A program made the translations under genes and the position numbers. A stretch of DNA of 64,000 nt from Lasiosphaeris hirsuta (lineage: Eukaryota; Ascomycota; Sordariomycetes; Sordariales; Lasiosphaeriaceae): the NCBI GenBank assembly GCA_030549175.1, contig JAUKUA010000008.1:62001-126000 (forward strand). Direction: 5' to 3'. The notes beneath the pieces are model-generated. The model did not search any database. It was not told the origin of the DNA and was given only the letters and a program-made list of their open reading frames with translations. Shown one piece after another: positions 63,451 through 64,000 of the stretch (positions within the stretch are counted from its first letter, which is position 1; each line of letters starts with the position of its first letter).

Positions 63451-64000
63451 AGGTATTATTTCTGGTGGTTTTGACTCGTCTCGACGATCCCGCCTCCAAA
63501 AGTCCTAAGCCTTGCCGATATCATCAAGGCGGGTGATGATGGCATCTTCACGTCTGGCATGATCCACAATCTCAAGTAGGAGCCGCTCAACGTGTCGAGG
63601 AAACCGATCTATGAGGCCGTTTTCCGACATGTACGGGACACCCGAGACGTGGGACTGGCAAGAGCCTAGGCTGCGGATGCTTGAGCATATGCCTCCACCA
63701 GGCGCCATCAACTACTAGAATCAAGCGCTACTCCCAGACACCGAAGAGACTTAAAACCACGGGTAGTGCTCTACTTTGGCTACTGTCCTTTTCCCGAACG
63801 GTGCTTCCTCCCCCAAGTCCCTTGTGACGGCAGTCACAGATGACCACACCAATAATTATCACAGCGAGCATACTGACCTAGAGGCGGGGATAATCTGGAC
63901 AGTGTACTCGCAGACAAAAAGCGGACGCTAGCCGGCACATAGTGGGAGGCCGTAGCCGATATTACGTTTGGTAGTCTTGCTCTAATGTCAACTCAACTGC
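63451..64000. other. Window end, unassigned frames
   Basis: Both strands have partly open, protein-like frames between 63490 and 63710 (plus frame with Val-Leu-Ser-Leu-Ala-Asp-Ile-Ile). I cannot decide between them. It may be the edge of a gene lying outside the window. Confidence 0.3.

Overview
The window is nuclear DNA of a filamentous ascomycete (Pezizomycotina, probably Sordariomycetes). Genes carry short GT-AG introns of about 40-100 bases. The families seen are fungal-specific: a HET-domain protein, a NACHT-ankyrin STAND protein, kinase-like fragments of the HeLo-associated type, DUF3433, a CENP-B/pogo transposase and a Tc1-type transposase. Long AT-rich tracts hold transposon copies in which C-to-T/G-to-A change has turned Gln codons into stops. 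That pattern is typical of repeat-induced point mutation (RIP). No rRNA or tRNA gene, CRISPR array or bacterial operon was recognised. The density of broken genes and transposons suggests an accessory compartment.

Layout. 1-9.4 kb: mostly gene-poor DNA, a 2EXR/F-box-like fragment, a multi-pass membrane gene (4365-6554) and a broken VOC/glyoxalase-like gene. 9.3-16 kb: a secreted or membrane-anchored protein and an intact 10-exon carboxylesterase (13660-15995) whose splice sites could all be placed. 16.9-19.8 kb: a graveyard of fragments (truncated membrane protein, eEF1B-gamma, serine protease, DUF3433). 20.9-22.5 kb: a paralogue of the 4.4 kb membrane gene, open throughout except for one in-frame TAG. 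22.5-26.7 kb: RIP-affected repeats (a 1.15-kb LTR, a 100-bp tandem duplication, a Tc1 relic) and a kinase-like fragment. 27.8-34.3 kb: an intact small gene, an SDR pseudogene, a Ser-rich protein and an intact HET-domain protein. 35.4-41 kb: a pogo/Fot1-like relic, a metallo-beta-lactamase-fold pseudogene and a four-TM protein. 41.6-48.5 kb: a heavily mutated NACHT-ankyrin pseudogene, a second membrane gene with a single in-frame TAG, another kinase-like fragment, a response-regulator receiver fragment and an intact coiled-coil gene. 51-59.1 kb: nested retrotransposons, namely a Copia element with LTRs, a half-tRNA primer site, gag and RT, a solo LTR inside it with a perfect 5-bp target duplication, and two further LTRs to its left. 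59.4-62 kb: a Ulp1-like protease gene, intact at its 5' end and broken 3', whose catalytic Cys has become Tyr. 62-64 kb: little that can be identified.

The genes do not form a recognisable pathway. The common theme is nonself-recognition and regulatory families (HET, NACHT, kinase-like, receiver) among transposons. The observations most worth following are the two membrane genes that are open across several hundred codons except for one UAG each. RIP-type mutation, gene death or stop-codon RNA editing would each leave a testable trace.
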